Below are positions 21,009 through 32,463 of a stretch of DNA of 64,000 nucleotides, piece by piece (position 1 is the stretch's first letter; every line of letters begins with the position of its first letter). The stretch lies in assembly GCA_023052935.1 (NCBI GenBank), contig CM041298.1, forward strand, positions 54,443,813-54,507,812. The letters run 5' to 3'. This DNA comes from Piezodorus guildinii (lineage: Eukaryota > Arthropoda > Insecta > Hemiptera > Pentatomidae). A model generated the notes under the pieces. The model made no database searches. It saw nothing but the letters and a program-made list of their open reading frames with translations, and was not told the origin of the DNA. A program made the position numbers and the translations under genes.

Positions 21009-21311
21009 ACGGACTAGAACACCTTACTGTGAACAGTGTAATGTACCTATCACCATAAAACACCGACTCCAGGCAACTGTTAGGTGTCGACCTTCTATAT
21101 CATTTAAATACTTTATTTAATGAAAACATTACATATATCCGATGTTTATTTAATCATTTAAGAATAAATAAATTATATGAATTCGATCTAAGGTAAATCT
21201 CTCCCCAATCACACTTATTATTATTTTATCATGAATAATTTATACTTATTATTTTGCATTTTTCCTGTATTATTTTTATTGAAATTATGATCACATTAGA
21301 TTAGAATTATA
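21009..21311. other. AT-rich spacer, nothing recognised
   Basis: No frame or repeat was identified between the MITE and the next RepA copy. Confidence 0.5.
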
Positions 21312-21946
21312 TAAAGTTTTGTTGGAAACATATGTTTTAGATAAAATAATATAACTGCATAAAATTGATATGACCAATAAACACAAACGTTATGCCCTTT
21401 CGTTACTTTACCTAACATTTTACAACTTGGTATGTAAGATAGCACTTTTTTTTTTTTTCTAAAATCTTTAGTTTTTCAACGATATATTATACATCCATAT
21501 TACTATTCCTGTTTTCGGAAAAAAACAATTAAATAAAAAATATTTTTGCTCTTTTCTCCTTTAGTTCATTATCATATTCAATCAACAAGTATATTTAGCA
21601 GTTTTTTATCAATACTAATACGATTATAAGTTTAATTTTCTCCAACCTACAAAATTAAAGGTACTTTAGAAGAAGTAAATTTAAAATATCGACATTCAAT
21701 CCCTGCCAGACTATTTCAATCAAATAGAGCCTACATGATACTTTTCAATTCTCTATTGTTTTAGCAGGTTCAATCAAACTGTTTAGAGAAGTTTTTGAGC
21801 AAATTGTAAAAGGCTGCAAAATGTATGATATGAAGTAGAGTTTCCGGTCAAGCGGTTTTTCTGAAAAAAGTTTCTTTGACCTCTCAGGTGTATTTTTTTG
21901 TTAAACAGGAATTTTTCTAAATTCTGTATTGTACAACTTATCGTTT

Positions 21947-22838
21947 TTTTTATTTATTTATTTAAAGAAATTTACAACTGTATTAAATAAATACAACACG
22001 TAAATAGGCTTTATATATGATTAGTACACATGGTAGTCCTTAGAAGAAACTACCCATTGGTAGCACTCCAATGTCTTATGTCAGGAGGTCTCTTGGCCAT
22101 CTTCTTTTAAGGCGCCTCGGTGGGTTGTCGGGAATAGATATGGAGGAGAGGTCACGGATAAGCGGGTTTGAGTGAGCAGGGAGTTTGGAATGAAAAGAGG
22201 TATATTTGTAACGGGCCAAGTCTTCAACTAATGGGATATTTAGGTCTTTATGGATGATTTTATTAGTAACAAAGTAAGGAGCATTGAGGATTTTACGAAG
22301 GAATTTGGACTGCAAGGATTGGATGCGAGAGGAATTCGATGGTTTAGTAAACCCCCATAGCTCAATGCCATAGGTCCAAATAGGCCTGATAATTGTGATA
22401 TAAATGAGTTTTTTGTAGTAAGTAGGAAGTTTTGAGCGTTTGTCGAGTAAGTGTTGTAGTAATCTATATCTACGAGCAGTTTCCTGTCGTTTCAGTCTAG
22501 TATGAGGATTCCATGTTAGGCGTTTGTCGAGGTGGAGTCCTAAGTACCGGATCTGTTCAACAGGAGTAAGTAGGATATTGTTAAAGGATACGGTGGGGCA
22601 GGAAGTCATAGGCTTAGAGTGAAGGTGATTTGATGGAATTTATTAGAATTTATTTTGATTCTCCAGTTTTGACACCATTCTTCAATGGCTGATAGATGGT
22701 TCTGTAGGATTTGTAATGCAGTAACAGGATCATTATTCACAGATAACACACATATGTCATCGGCGTAGGAAGTAAGGGGATAGTGCTTGGATGGAAGGGA
22801 ATATCAGCTGTATACACCGTGTAAAGGATCCTTTTCGT
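21947..22838 (-). mobile_element. 5'-truncated jockey-like LINE (jockey-B)
   Basis: A minus-strand LINE 3' end with a (TAAA)n-like tail at 21947-21970 is inserted in RepA. It is truncated just upstream of RT motif C. The sequences flanking the break (ATCGTTTTTT and TTCGTTTTTA) look like an imperfect target duplication. Related pieces lie at 25290-25665 and 42305-42905. Confidence 0.8.
22076..22838 (-). pseudogene. Jockey-B reverse transcriptase, C-terminal part
   Basis: It enters at the end of motif B (TVYTADIPFHPS). A frameshift follows, then motif C YADDICVLS and the thumb IEEWCQNWRIKINSNK. A second interruption near 22610 precedes a 177-residue open frame containing QIRYLGLHLDKRLTWNPHTR, PIWTYGIELWG and the end PRRLKRRWPRDLLT. 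The end is clearly homologous to jockey ORF2 at 19530-20014 but diverged. It is inactive because it is truncated and frameshifted. Confidence 0.82.
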
Positions 22839-22985
22839 TTTTAAGCTAGAATTATTATACACATTTACCTTTTTGCGCTAATAGGTTACTTGAACTCAGA
22901 AGACCTAAAGGTGTATTACTATTGAACACCGGTTTTCGAATTTTTTTAGATTGCAATACTTTCTCTTACTATATATTTCATATAG

Positions 22986-23604
22986 TACTAAATAAAAATT
23001 TAGATTTCTGATTTTTTTTGTTTTAATTCCAGAAAAAAAAATTGAACCGGTTTAATTTATTTTAACCTTTTTTTTTTTTTTTTTTTTATCTAATCCACTA
23101 CTATCCAGGAAGGATCTTTCCTATATTGATTTTAACAGCAGAGGCAAGTCAATGACGTCTGTTACGCGTGCCAATTTGTTTTAAAGAAATAGTCACTGCA
23201 TGAAGCAAACGAAAATTAACGATATCCTAGTTTATTCACGTTCTCGAAGTTCGAAGGAACATTAATTTGAGTATTTCGCTAAGGTCTATCTCAAGCATTG
23301 ATTTTTTTGTTGTATGAAGAGGAAAAGAGGAATTCGTAGGTCATAAAAACTATGCCAACTAATATAGTCTAGGGGTGATAAGCCTTGCTGAAAAACTGTA
23401 ATTGTATACTTGAGATAGGCATATGCATTATTTTTCAACAAAGTTACTTTTATAACCTTTCCATATTTTTTTTTTTTTTTTTTTTTTTTTTCCAATAATA
23501 GCTCTAACGATTTTGATTGAACTCTTTTAGGAAACGTAATTCCTTGTCTTCAATGGCAATTGTTCTAAAGACACTGGATGGTCCAAAGAGGACTAACCAA
23601 GCGA
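22986..23604. other. Spacer with A/T homopolymers
   Basis: T-runs lie at 23070-23087 and 23467-23490. 23128-23180 (TTAACAGCAGAGGCAAGTCA, then GCGTGCCAA) resembles a decayed RepA right end. No gene was recognised. Confidence 0.4.
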
Positions 23605-23889
23605 GAAGTACCTCTACTCTTGGGCTGGGAAGGGTCTTGGGCTCAGTAACATAGAGTATCGTACTGTTTCTAGGGCAACGGCAGTGCAGTGAATAGGTCT
23701 TGATTTTTCACCAATTTTTTCGGATGCTAACTTTATAGAGGCTTGGTCCGCCTCAGGAGGGTCTCCATACCCTAGCGTCGCCCCCCGTTTGAATTAAAAG
23801 AGTAACTAGTATTCTGCCACAGCCGGGATTCGAACCCAGTACCCGGAGAACAGTAGCCTAGTGTTCTATCCACTAGACCACGCCACTTT
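23605..23889 (-). mobile_element. tRNA-derived SINE
   Basis: The minus strand has a tRNA-like head with Pol III A box TGGTCTAGTGG (23870-23880) and B box GGGTTCGAATCC (23826-23837). A tRNA-unrelated body follows, containing GGAGACCCTCCTGAGGCGGA and a segment around 23640-23750. The acceptor arms do not pair, so this is a SINE head and not a tRNA gene. The body recurs at 31410-31660 and 32872-33084. Confidence 0.82.
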
Positions 23890-24379
23890 TTGATTTACTA
23901 ATACTTAATGCATACTAGCCATTAGTATGATAAAGGTTCTTTTGGATTGTTTTATTCAGCAATTTTGTACTACGGATTACAACAAATAAATTAATTAAAT
24001 AAAAAATTATAGATTAGCTGCCAGTTTAAAATATATCCCGTTGCCAAGGAGTTAGGGAGAGGAGGGGGTGATTTAGGACACCTATTTCAGCCCAACTACC
24101 TTTTACTTTGTCCTCACTGAGCCGGTAATTACTTGGCTACTTGAGAAATTTATTGCAACTGGAGGGAGCTTGCGACCCTGGTTAGGATATAGCAGCAACA
24201 CCATTGTTTCTTCTCTATAAATATTATATCAGTCGAGGGAAGTTAAGGACATCTTAAATATTATTTAATTATTTCTTTACGTTGCATATAAAAAATATTA
24301 TTATCATATTTTACTTCCTGAGGAAATGGAATAATATTAATGACAGCTCCGTTAACCTAGAAGGTTTTCCTCTTATATT
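23890..24379. other. Spacer with the block shared with 3965-4050
   Basis: 24067-24155 repeats the GGTGATTTA...CACCTATTTCAGCCC...CCTTTTACTTTGTCCTC block found near 3965. The rest is not recognised. Confidence 0.45.
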
Positions 24380-25034
24380 TTTACTTTCACTTACCTATGA
24401 TGTGTGTCCGTTGTAGTAAGATAAGCGCAAAAAAACTAGGTCGGTACGTAGACTGAAATTTCATATTTAAGACAACTATACGCTTGAGATGTTACTTTTT
24501 TTATCAAAATCAGCTAACAGAAGAGCCACTTTGTACCATGCATTTGCACCTTTTTACGATTTTCTCAAAAATGGCTCTAACGATTTTGATTAAACCGTAT
24601 GTTGATGTAAAATTAATGGGCTTTAATATGGCTTAGGTTTCATTCTGAATAATATAGTCTGACAGGGCTTAAATGCTGATAATTTAAAATTTATTCCTCT
24701 AAAGTACCTTTAATTTTGTAGATTCCCAAAAATTAGTTACTTCATGTAATTAGCTTTGATAAATATCAGCTAAATATTCAATTTGAGCGAATTTCGTTAA
24801 CAACTAAAGGAGGAAAGTGCAAACATATTTTTGTATGCAATTTTTGTGTTTTTTATAATAAGTAAAATAGACGCATAATATAACGTGGAAAGAGAAAGAT
24901 TTAAGGAAAAAAATTATATCTGACAAAAATATTTTTATATATTTTTCAAATTGAAGTATATTTAATATTTTTTAAATTGATTTCAACAGTCGAGGTAAGT
25001 GAAAGCCTTGTGTTGCCCGCACCAGATTTTTAAA
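24380..25034 (+). repeat. RepA copy with a left-side deletion
   Basis: It has a complete left end (TTTACTTTCACTTACCTATG) and right end (GAGGTAAGTGAAAGCCTTGT, then GCACCAGATTTTT). About 90 bases are lost between the left end and the GAAATTTCATATTTAAGACA box, removing the CCCTAAAACGTG segment. Confidence 0.85.
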
Positions 25035-25289
25035 AAACATATGCGCGCGATATCCAAGAGACCACCTGGGACAGACTGATCGAGTTTTCTTTTACCTTCG
25101 TAAACCTCCTACCACAGTATACGTGCAAATCCCCCGAAAAAATAAAAATGGTTTAGTAAGTTTATAACCTATTTATCTTTTTAACTCTTTATGTTGTAAT
25201 ATTTGATAATATTTATTAACGAAAACTATAAATTATGAGTTTTTTTTTGTTTTTTTTTAATGAATTTAAACTGCGGTTACTTTAACACT

Positions 25290-25665
25290 TCTTTGACAGA
25301 CGCTCCAACATTCCACTTAACTACTAAGGGCACATCTGCATGAACATAAGGGCTGTCTAGACTTGCGGGGTTGAGCTTTAGGGTTCTTCCGAACCGTATC
25401 TATCAATCTGAAATACTTCTTAAAATCTTCAACGCTCCTTACTTTGTAAGGAGTAAACTCATCCATCATCTCATAAAGACCTTATATTCTGTTTTACCTT
25501 ATGTTGCTGAATCCGAAACAGGTATCCTTCTTCCATGACAAACTCCAACCAAGTTTCAATTCCTTGCTCCCACTTTATTCCTGACAATCCTCTGAGCTTT
25601 TAAAAAGATGGTGGTCTTTTAGACCTTCTGATTTAGAATACTACTGAATTCTGCAAAGCATTTTC
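25290..25665 (+). pseudogene. Jockey-B ORF2 C-terminal fragment, heavily decayed
   Basis: Codons for ACGCTCCAACATTCCACTTA...ATTTAGACCTTCT-type sequence match the last about 120 residues of jockey-B in several broken frames. They include a piece equivalent to NAPYFV and a final KRWWSFRPSD-like end. The fragment is best aligned with 42500-42870. It has no catalytic motifs. Confidence 0.6.
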
Positions 25666-27278
25666 TTTTTTTTTTTTGTTTTTTATTTTTTTTTTATTGT
25701 AGATATTTACTTATTATCAAATACATTGTAAATTTCAGTAAATAACAAAAAACTGCAGTAGAATCAAATCAGTTTATACTTGATGATCTTTTCTTCAATT
25801 TAGAAAAAAAAAAAAATCTTGTAAAATTGATAGCAAATTTTTTTGTTTATCAATTACCTTACTTTTATCGTGGCAATAGAAATGCATGGCTATAAGATTA
25901 AGAATAAAGAAAAAATGTTGTAGCAAGAATAGTTTCAGTCTTGAAATGGGGAAACAACCGAAACGTCGACTAAGATGAATAAAAAAAAGGTGTTAAAAGA
26001 TAGAAAAAATAACTGGATGATGAATGGAAGTAGTGGTGCTTTATGAATGTTCCAATTAAGTAACTTCACAATTAAAAAAAAAGAAACTTACTTTTATTAT
26101 GTCGTGGCTAATTAAACGATCTATTTGTGGGAGTCCTAAATTATGGCTGTCCAGATATTTCATTGGGGTTAGGGATATTTAACGAGTACCTAACATTCTA
26201 CTGATTAGGTAAATCATTTTTGTCCTCTCCGAAATGCGGCATATATGAGAATTTTTACTCGCTCTAAAAAAAACCTGAGGCCATCTGCAGTTTTTGAAGC
26301 CTTGACCTGGGGCACAAAAGAATTTCACAGAATCCCCAACATCACGGGAGATCCCTATTAAATGATGCTTATTAGCTGAATAATATTAAAACTTCACATC
26401 AGCCAGAACCATTAAAAAAAATTACTGTTAACTACAACGAATGAATTGAAAAAATGTTATTATTAATGATCAACAGCGTCTTAAGGTCATATTTCCATCC
26501 GATTTAATTAATTAAATGAATAATTTTTAAGAATAATTCTGTGTTTTTTTAAGTTTAAAATTAATTAGGAATTTAATTAAGTTATCTTTCAAGGTAAGAT
26601 GGATAATGAATTAGTTCGCGTATGTGTATTTAGGTGTACATCACGTATAATAATCTCTTAGCATCGCTCGATAGGGTGGCTTCAGACACTTAGTCTCCTT
26701 TGTCCGACCAGAATCAAAACAACTGTTTCATTATTTCCATTGGCTTGTCCAAAGAAAAAGGAAAAAAAAAAGTGGCGAAGTCATCCAATTTAGAAGGAGG
26801 CCGAGAGAGTGCGGAAAACAGAAGGGGCTGACATTTGTCTTGCGGGGTGATCAATCTTGAGCGGAAGGAGGAATCAGTGAGTGTGTGATGACCGCTCCTC
26901 TGCCTCCTAAATCAAATATCTAGAAGGCCGTGCTCACCGGATCCGCTCCCCGAGGAAATGACTCGGAAGCACAAACAGTGCCCACCCTTCGGTAGGATCG
27001 GAACCAGGGGTTTGTGCTTCACTAATCACCCCAATTACAGCTGCCAAGCCAATGGCACTTTAACTGTCAAACCATGTGCCGCCGCTCTCCTTCCTACTCA
27101 CGTTTCCCTTATTGTCCTCTTTCTTTTGTCTTCTTCTCTTCCTTAATGTCCAGTATCCTTAGAGGGTTTAATTGCCAATATATATGTGAGTGTTGTTGTC
27201 CCTTTAACGGCAGAAATAGCCTTTCAGCGCTCCTTGTTAACTGAACGACATATCTATTCTCAGTTTATCACAAGTTTA
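25666..27278. other. Spacer; GC-richer unique-looking part 26740-27150
   Basis: Mostly AT-rich without recognised features, except the stem-loop motif at 25937-25973. 26740-27150 is GC-richer. It holds a 62-codon frame (26958-27146, MTRKHKQCPPFGRIGTRGLC at its start) with no recognisable domain. It may be regulatory or unique sequence and is not supported as a gene. Confidence 0.4.
25937..25973 (+). ncRNA. Hammerhead-like stem-loop motif, copy 1
   Basis: AATGGGGAAACAACCGAAAC then GTCGACTAA: a short GG/CC stem closed before CGAAACGTCGACTAA. The same layout occurs at 34497-34537 and, on the minus strand, at 41580-41626. The GAAAC box after a stem recalls hammerhead ribozymes of Penelope-like elements, but the upstream CTGANGA box is not intact. 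Self-cleavage is unproven and probably lost. Confidence 0.35.
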
Positions 27279-28301
27279 GTTTCACTTTCGCTTACTTACA
27301 TATGAGACATATAGCAAGGGAAAGTATTGAAATTGTGAACATTTTCGAATTCAAGCTTTCAACGGAAGTACTCGTTTTAGAGCAATTTCTTAAAAATAGA
27401 CTTTTTAGAGTTCGAGTTGGGAGTGGACTATCCCGCGATTATGAAAAGACCAACGGTGTTCCTCAGGGCTGCGTTCTTAGTCCAACTCCATTCTCACTCG
27501 CAATAAACAATCTGGGGCTCAAATTACCAAGAGGCGTCAAACCTTTGTTATTATTATTTGCTGACGACTTAGTGATAGTTTGCCGATCTGAGAACATAAA
27601 TAATATTTAAAAAAATAAACTACAGGAAGGGATTATTAACTGGTCCACTGCTATAGATCTAAAAATTTCAAATGAGAAGACTGTAAGCCGAAAGAGAAAT
27701 ACTCCACCTTCACCCGACTTATTTATAGGTAATTCGTCAATACCCTATATAACTCACCCGCAAAAAGGTCATTGTGTGTGTTTGTGTACAGAACCTTTTA
27801 TTATTATGTAGGCTTCATTATGATTTAAATAGTCTGACAAGGCTTAAATGAAGATATTTTAAATTTTCTTCCTCTAAAGGACCTTTAATTGTATATATTT
27901 CATAAAATTTACCATATCATTTGATTATATTAAAAACAGCTAAATATAGACGCTGAACGCAATTTATAACCAATAAACCAAAGGAGAAAAGAGCAAAGGT
28001 ATTTTTTAAAGCAATTTTTGTGGTTTTACCCATAAAAACATTAATATAGATGTATAATATACCTTTGGAAAGCTAAAGATTTTAGAAAAAATCTTATAGG
28101 ATACAACAAAATTGTAAAATATAACAAAGAGTGATGATAAAACAAACTGATTGTCTTAGATAATAATATAATAAATCATTTAATAAAACAAATGTTTCTA
28201 TTAAAACTCTAGGGAATTAATTATTAAAAATTTAGTGTCCTCTCTAACTGTATTTGAAAATTATTAACTTCATTATAACAACGAACAACACCAGATTTTT
28301 A
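27279..28301 (+). mobile_element. RepA copy containing an RT fragment
   Basis: The left end TTTCACTTTCGCTTACTTAC and the ACGGAAGTACTCGTTTTAG box are followed at about 27392 by foreign RT coding sequence. RepA resumes near 27755 (ACCCGCAAAAAGGTCATTGT) and runs to AACACCAGATTTTTAT. The GTAAGTGAAAG part of the right end is lost. Confidence 0.8.
27385..27750 (+). pseudogene. LINE reverse transcriptase fragment (I/jockey-like)
   Basis: It reads FLKNRLFRVRVGSGLS, then motif B NGVPQGCVLSPTPFSLAINN and motif C LLLFADDLVIVCRSEN. It stops at TAA 27608-27610, and a further weak homologous stretch (INWSTAIDLKISNEKT) is visible after a frameshift. Only about 100 residues of the RT core survive, with no 3' end or A-tail. 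Capture by recombination rather than simple retrotransposition is therefore possible. Confidence 0.75.
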
Positions 28302-28334
28302 TATTGTAGTAGAATTCATTCAGGTATGCGGTCA

Positions 28335-28337
<3 letters not shown>

Positions 28338-28416
<79 letters not shown>
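28338..28416 (+). repeat. Compound (TG)n(TA)n microsatellite
   Basis: A TG run of about 30 bases is followed by a TA run of about 50 bases, just before the RTE-like fragment. Confidence 0.95.
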
Positions 28417-28421
<5 letters not shown>

Positions 28422-28489
28422 TAGAGAATATAAAAAAGAGATGAATGGAGTAAGAACACCAGTTTTCCGCAATTTTTATGTTCTCTATG

Positions 28490-28776
28490 ATGTAGGACGG
28501 GAATTGCGGAGCTCGTTCCCTGTGAATATAATTGATTTGATAGCATCGCGGAGACTCAAATGGGCGAGTAAAGTTGTGGGGTTTGAGGAGCGGATTCCGA
28601 GAAAGTTGGTATTCGCTGATCCGACTGGTAGGCGTCCGAAAGGTAGGCCGAAGCGTCGATGGGAGGATTGCGTTAAGGCTGATCACGTGAGCTTGGGCTT
28701 GAACGATGAACATTGGAGTTTGGTGGTATTGGCATCGAACCTTCGGGTTCGGTAAGCCTATTATTATTATTATAGT
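28490..28776 (+). pseudogene. RTE-like LINE 3' fragment
   Basis: The frame encodes ELRSSFPVNIIDLIASRRLK, then RIPRKLVFADPTGRR and RPKRRWEDCVKADH, and ends VLASNLRVR-stop. The same end lies at 1280-1538. A TATTATTATTATTATA tail follows. It carries an extra four-codon GRRP repeat relative to the first copy and is strongly 5'-truncated. Confidence 0.8.
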
Positions 28777-29039
28777 AATGTATTGAGGGATAGGCATACC
28801 TCAAGATGTCTCTCTAAAACAGTTTCGTCCCGCGGATTAAATTAATGAATAATTATCCTTCTACCTAAGCGGCCCTTTGTGTCAAGCACGTTAACTTTGC
28901 ATTCAGTTTTCGTAGTAAATAATAACGCTGTTTACCAAAGTAATACTACAGACTTTACTTCTGTTGATTTCTCGAAAGCTAGTGACGTTTTTAAGAATGG
29001 GCCCAATTAAAATTCTTACCAAGATACCCAAAAATCAGA

Positions 29040-29400
29040 GAAACATAGGCGTAAGCCGTCAGCGGCTTTCTCCGAAGCTACTGAAACAATTTTTTTGAAA
29101 TTTGGCAAAAATTACTAGGGCATCCGATGATTCTAAAACGTTAATATTAGTCAATTAGTTTTAAAATGGCGGCGATTCGTTTTAAAAAGTATTTAATTCA
29201 AAAAATCAGTTATTTTGGAAGGTAGAGAAAAAAGTTAGTAGTATTTTCTAACCAAGAAAACGCGAATAACTTTTCTTTATTTTTTATTGGGCTATTTATT
29301 AAATTTATAATTGAAATAATCTCCCAAAACTTGTAATTATTATCGAAGATAAAAAAAAAAATCGAAAATATTTTCGAGATCAAGACACCGCGATAAACAA
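29040..29400 (+). repeat. Repeat E copy (short)
   Basis: It shares the order TCCGAAGCTACTG..., AAAATGGCGGC, TTTAATTCAAAAAATCAGTT, GGTAGAGAAAAA and AACGCGAATAA with 61010-61745 and, in reverse, with 46996-47650. No coding frame was found. Confidence 0.7.
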
Positions 29401-29433
29401 AGAAAAAAAAAAACTAAATAAATACCAACAATT

Positions 29434-29814
29434 GAGACGTTGATTTCCAAAAGGTACTATATCCATTCTAGGAAATTACAGGAGGCGCGAAAATCACTAA
29501 TTATTATATTATTAAATTAGCTAATTTGATTCTTTTCGCATTAAAATCCAGAATTGTTTTTTTAGTATATTAATAACATCATATTAAAGATATGAAATGA
29601 GATGTTTTGGTATAATTTGGAACGAAATTAAATGTGTAATTATTTCCTTTAGAAAATAATTATATTTCTAAATTGCGTTTATAAAGAGCTTGGGCGTTCG
29701 TTAGATAAAATCAAATAGGAGATTTAGATATAACTAATTGATGAGAATACAAATATGTAAAAAAATCAATTTTGTAAAAAATGTCCTTTAGTACTTTTTG
29801 GAAATCAACGTCTC
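29434..29814 (+). mobile_element. MITE-B copy
   Basis: A 381-bp element with inverted ends GAGACGTTGATTTCCAAAAG, flanked by AATT at 29430-29433 and 29815-29818. The internal sequence matches 20631-21004 along its length, including GATTCTTTTCGCATTAAAAT. Confidence 0.9.
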
Positions 29815-29818
29815 AATT

Positions 29819-31409
29819 TATGAATACAATAAATTGTCTGCTGTTAGATATAAATTTAAATTTTCTACGAAACGAAAAGAGAATTATTGAAATCAGTTCA
29901 GACATAGTAAAGATAATATCGTTTGAAGTTAGCATAGACCATTTTAGCATATTGTCTTTGAATTATTTATTGTTTTTCATATTAATTAACTGTCTTTGAA
30001 TACATAGCTTTATAAACAGTTATACCCAAATACAGTTATTTGAAAATATTGAAAAAAAATAATTTGAAGGGTTTTATTTATTTTATGTATTTTATTGTAT
30101 GTCAAGCACAAGTGTGATGAATAATAAAGTTACAAGAAGTTGTAAAATTGTAAGGAAGCCAGTATTGTACAAATACGGTGTAAACGTTTATAAATAATTG
30201 TATATCAATTCCAACTTTGAGCAATAGCTTATAGTATCCTTGAAATATCATAGAGTCCTTGATATGCCTCGAAACTCGAATATAGCTACATCAAAATATT
30301 AATTTAAATATTCAATTAAGTGCATTGCATAAGAACAAGTTTAAAGAAAAGGTTAATTGTTCCTTCATCTGAATCCTTGTCATGTATGGATCCCAACTTA
30401 GTCATCGAAACCAGGATTTAATGTTATTTTAATCGAAAAATAAAATGTTGTTCACTTCATGGGAAGAGAATTCCCTTTAAAATGGCAATGTAAGAATTAT
30501 TAAATACCATAATCGTACTTGTAATATCGTGATATAATCGTAATGAATTCGTAATATATTGGGTGTTTAATTTGTTTTTCTCATGAATCTCGAGATACTC
30601 AACTTCTAAAAGTAGGAAAAGTAAACCCAAAATTTAAAATAAATAACATTAAATTGGAAGATTTTATTCGAAACGCAAATTAATGAGAATTAGTTATCAA
30701 ATAAAAATAAACACATTGATGTTGCATAAAGTCTTTGTCAACTGTAGCTGATAAAATATTTATTTTTCTACTCACGATACTTCATCTAATTCAATAATAA
30801 TAGAATATTTGAAAATATCTAAAAGGTTTCATTGCATAACTTCGATATTTTTTTTAGTATTTTTGAGGTGTTTTACAATTGTTTTCTAAATGAACCGTAG
30901 TAATAGTGATTCAGAAAAATTGATAAAATCAAATTAAATAAAATGCAATATAATATATATACAGAACAACAAAAAACAACCTATAATTGAGACACAAAAC
31001 TAGAAAAGAACAATATCTATACTAATTAAACATTACATTCCTTTAGTTTGCTATTTATGACCGAACTCTCAACAATCATTTCTTTAAGTATTATAAATAG
31101 ATACATGAAATTATAAATTATATATAGATTATTAATAGACCATACAAAACTAAACTAATATCTGATTTGTACCTCGATAATTAAATACGTTATAAAATAT
31201 ATTTAAATGAATTAAAGAAATTTTATTATGATAAATATGATTTTATTTTATTTTATTGAAATTTACAACTGTATATTAATGATATTAAGAAAACAAATTT
31301 TTTTCTTAAAATGTCATTTTATGTTGAGCCAAAATTCGATCTCAATAATAGATTCGTTGAGTTTTTTTTAGCTGTAAAACATTAAGACAGAAAAAAAAAA
31401 AACATTAAC
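29819..31409. other. Long AT-rich spacer, nothing recognised
   Basis: Very AT-rich, with stops in all frames and no match to the repeat families of this window. It may be old or unique intergenic DNA. Confidence 0.55.
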
Positions 31410-31660
31410 TCTACAACCACTGAAGGGTCTTGGGTTCAATACACATAGAGATTTGTACAGTTTCTAAACCAACGGCCATGCAATGAGATATTTAGGCTGA
31501 GATCACACTCAGCTGACTGGGTTTTTCCCCATTTTTTCGGGTATCTACTTTTATAGAGGCTGGTGTGTCCCAGAATCCAAAGGTCCCCAACTGCTGAATC
31601 GAGAGAATAAATAATATTCTGTCAAAAACGGGATTCAAGAATTCAAGAACTGAAGAACAG
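31410..31660 (-). mobile_element. tRNA-derived SINE, degraded copy
   Basis: It matches the SINE at 23605-23889 in the order GGGTCTTGGG, ACATAGAG...GTACAGTTTCTA, CCCATTTTTTCGGGTA, TTTATAGAGGCTGG and TATTCTGTCA. The tRNA head is mostly destroyed. Confidence 0.7.
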
Positions 31661-31944
31661 GTCTCCTTAAAACAAAATAAATTGGATTTAAAATATTCAG
31701 TTCTAAATAGTCAGTGATATATTTTATAGAATTTATGTATAACCATAAAACTGCGAATTACAAAATCATTAATTATAAAAGTTTTTAATATTTTGGTAAA
31801 GGGTTTTTTTATACAGATATTTGAATATAATCGAAGATGAATTGGCTTAATTTGGTTAGTGCACAATATTAAATGATTATTTAACTGCCTGATCCGTTTC
31901 ATCTTTGGGATATCCAGGGACACCTCTGTAACTCGATTCTACGA

Positions 31945-32423
31945 TGAGTTAAAGTGGCTTTATCCTTACTACCGTTCTAAGTACCTCCTGGCATCCTTTC
32001 TTTACCAAGTTCTCCGATCTCAACGTCCATCTTACATCTCAGATATATTTTCATTTAAATCCTCCGTCCACACCTGCAACACTCGTTCGCGACCTTCGGA
32101 CCTGTATATAACGCCTCATCGAACCGCAGCTTTCGACAGATCTTTCCTTATCCGATCCTCGTCCTTATGGAATTCTATTCCTTCTCATATCCGTCACTCC
32201 AATACTCTTCCGTCCTTCAAATCCCGTTTGTTCAAACACTTTTTGTCTATCCAATTCTCAAGTAATTAATAACCTGTTAATTTATTACTGTTATTCATTT
32301 TCTTTGTTATTTCTGTTGTTTTTTGATTATTTATTTTTTTTGTATTACTCTAAGATACTGAAGTTCTAATTTGATTTGTCTGTAACATTATTCTGAAGGG
32401 ACTTGTCCAGGAATAAATAAAGA

Positions 32424-32463
<40 letters not shown>
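31945..32463 (+). mobile_element. CR1/L2-like LINE 3' end
   Basis: A coding tail plus a 3' UTR ending GGGACTTGTCCAGGAATAAA, then an (ATT)n run (32427-32463). It is the same family as 11144-11898. Confidence 0.75.
31970..32269 (+). pseudogene. LINE ORF2 C-terminal tail
   Basis: One open frame without a start codon runs from about 31970 to TAA at 32267-32269. It contains YRSKYLLASFLYQVL, CNTRSRPSDLYITPH, FDRSFLIRSSSLWNSIPS and FKSRLFKHFLSIQFSSN. It is longer at its N-terminal side than the copy at 11147. It lacks the RT catalytic core, so it is a 5'-truncated remnant. Confidence 0.72.

Larger units (their letters stand above)
21312..22985 (-). mobile_element. RepA copy interrupted by a jockey-B tail
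   Basis: RepA boxes run in reverse from about 21312 to 21945. They resume at 22839 (CCTTTTCGTTTTTAAGC, then GAAGACCTAAAGGTGTATTA) and end with TACTTTCTCTTACTATATAT near 22975. The intervening 0.9 kb is a reverse-oriented LINE insertion. Confidence 0.8.

Noticed and set aside
23820..23889. Functional tRNA gene on the minus strand
   Set aside because: The A and B boxes are good, but the acceptor and anticodon arms do not pair and the sequence continues into a repeated body, so it is a SINE head.
26958..27146. Cys-containing 62-codon frame as a small secreted protein
   Set aside because: The hydrophobic segment is at the C-terminus, with no signal peptide or recognisable cysteine scaffold; insufficient support.
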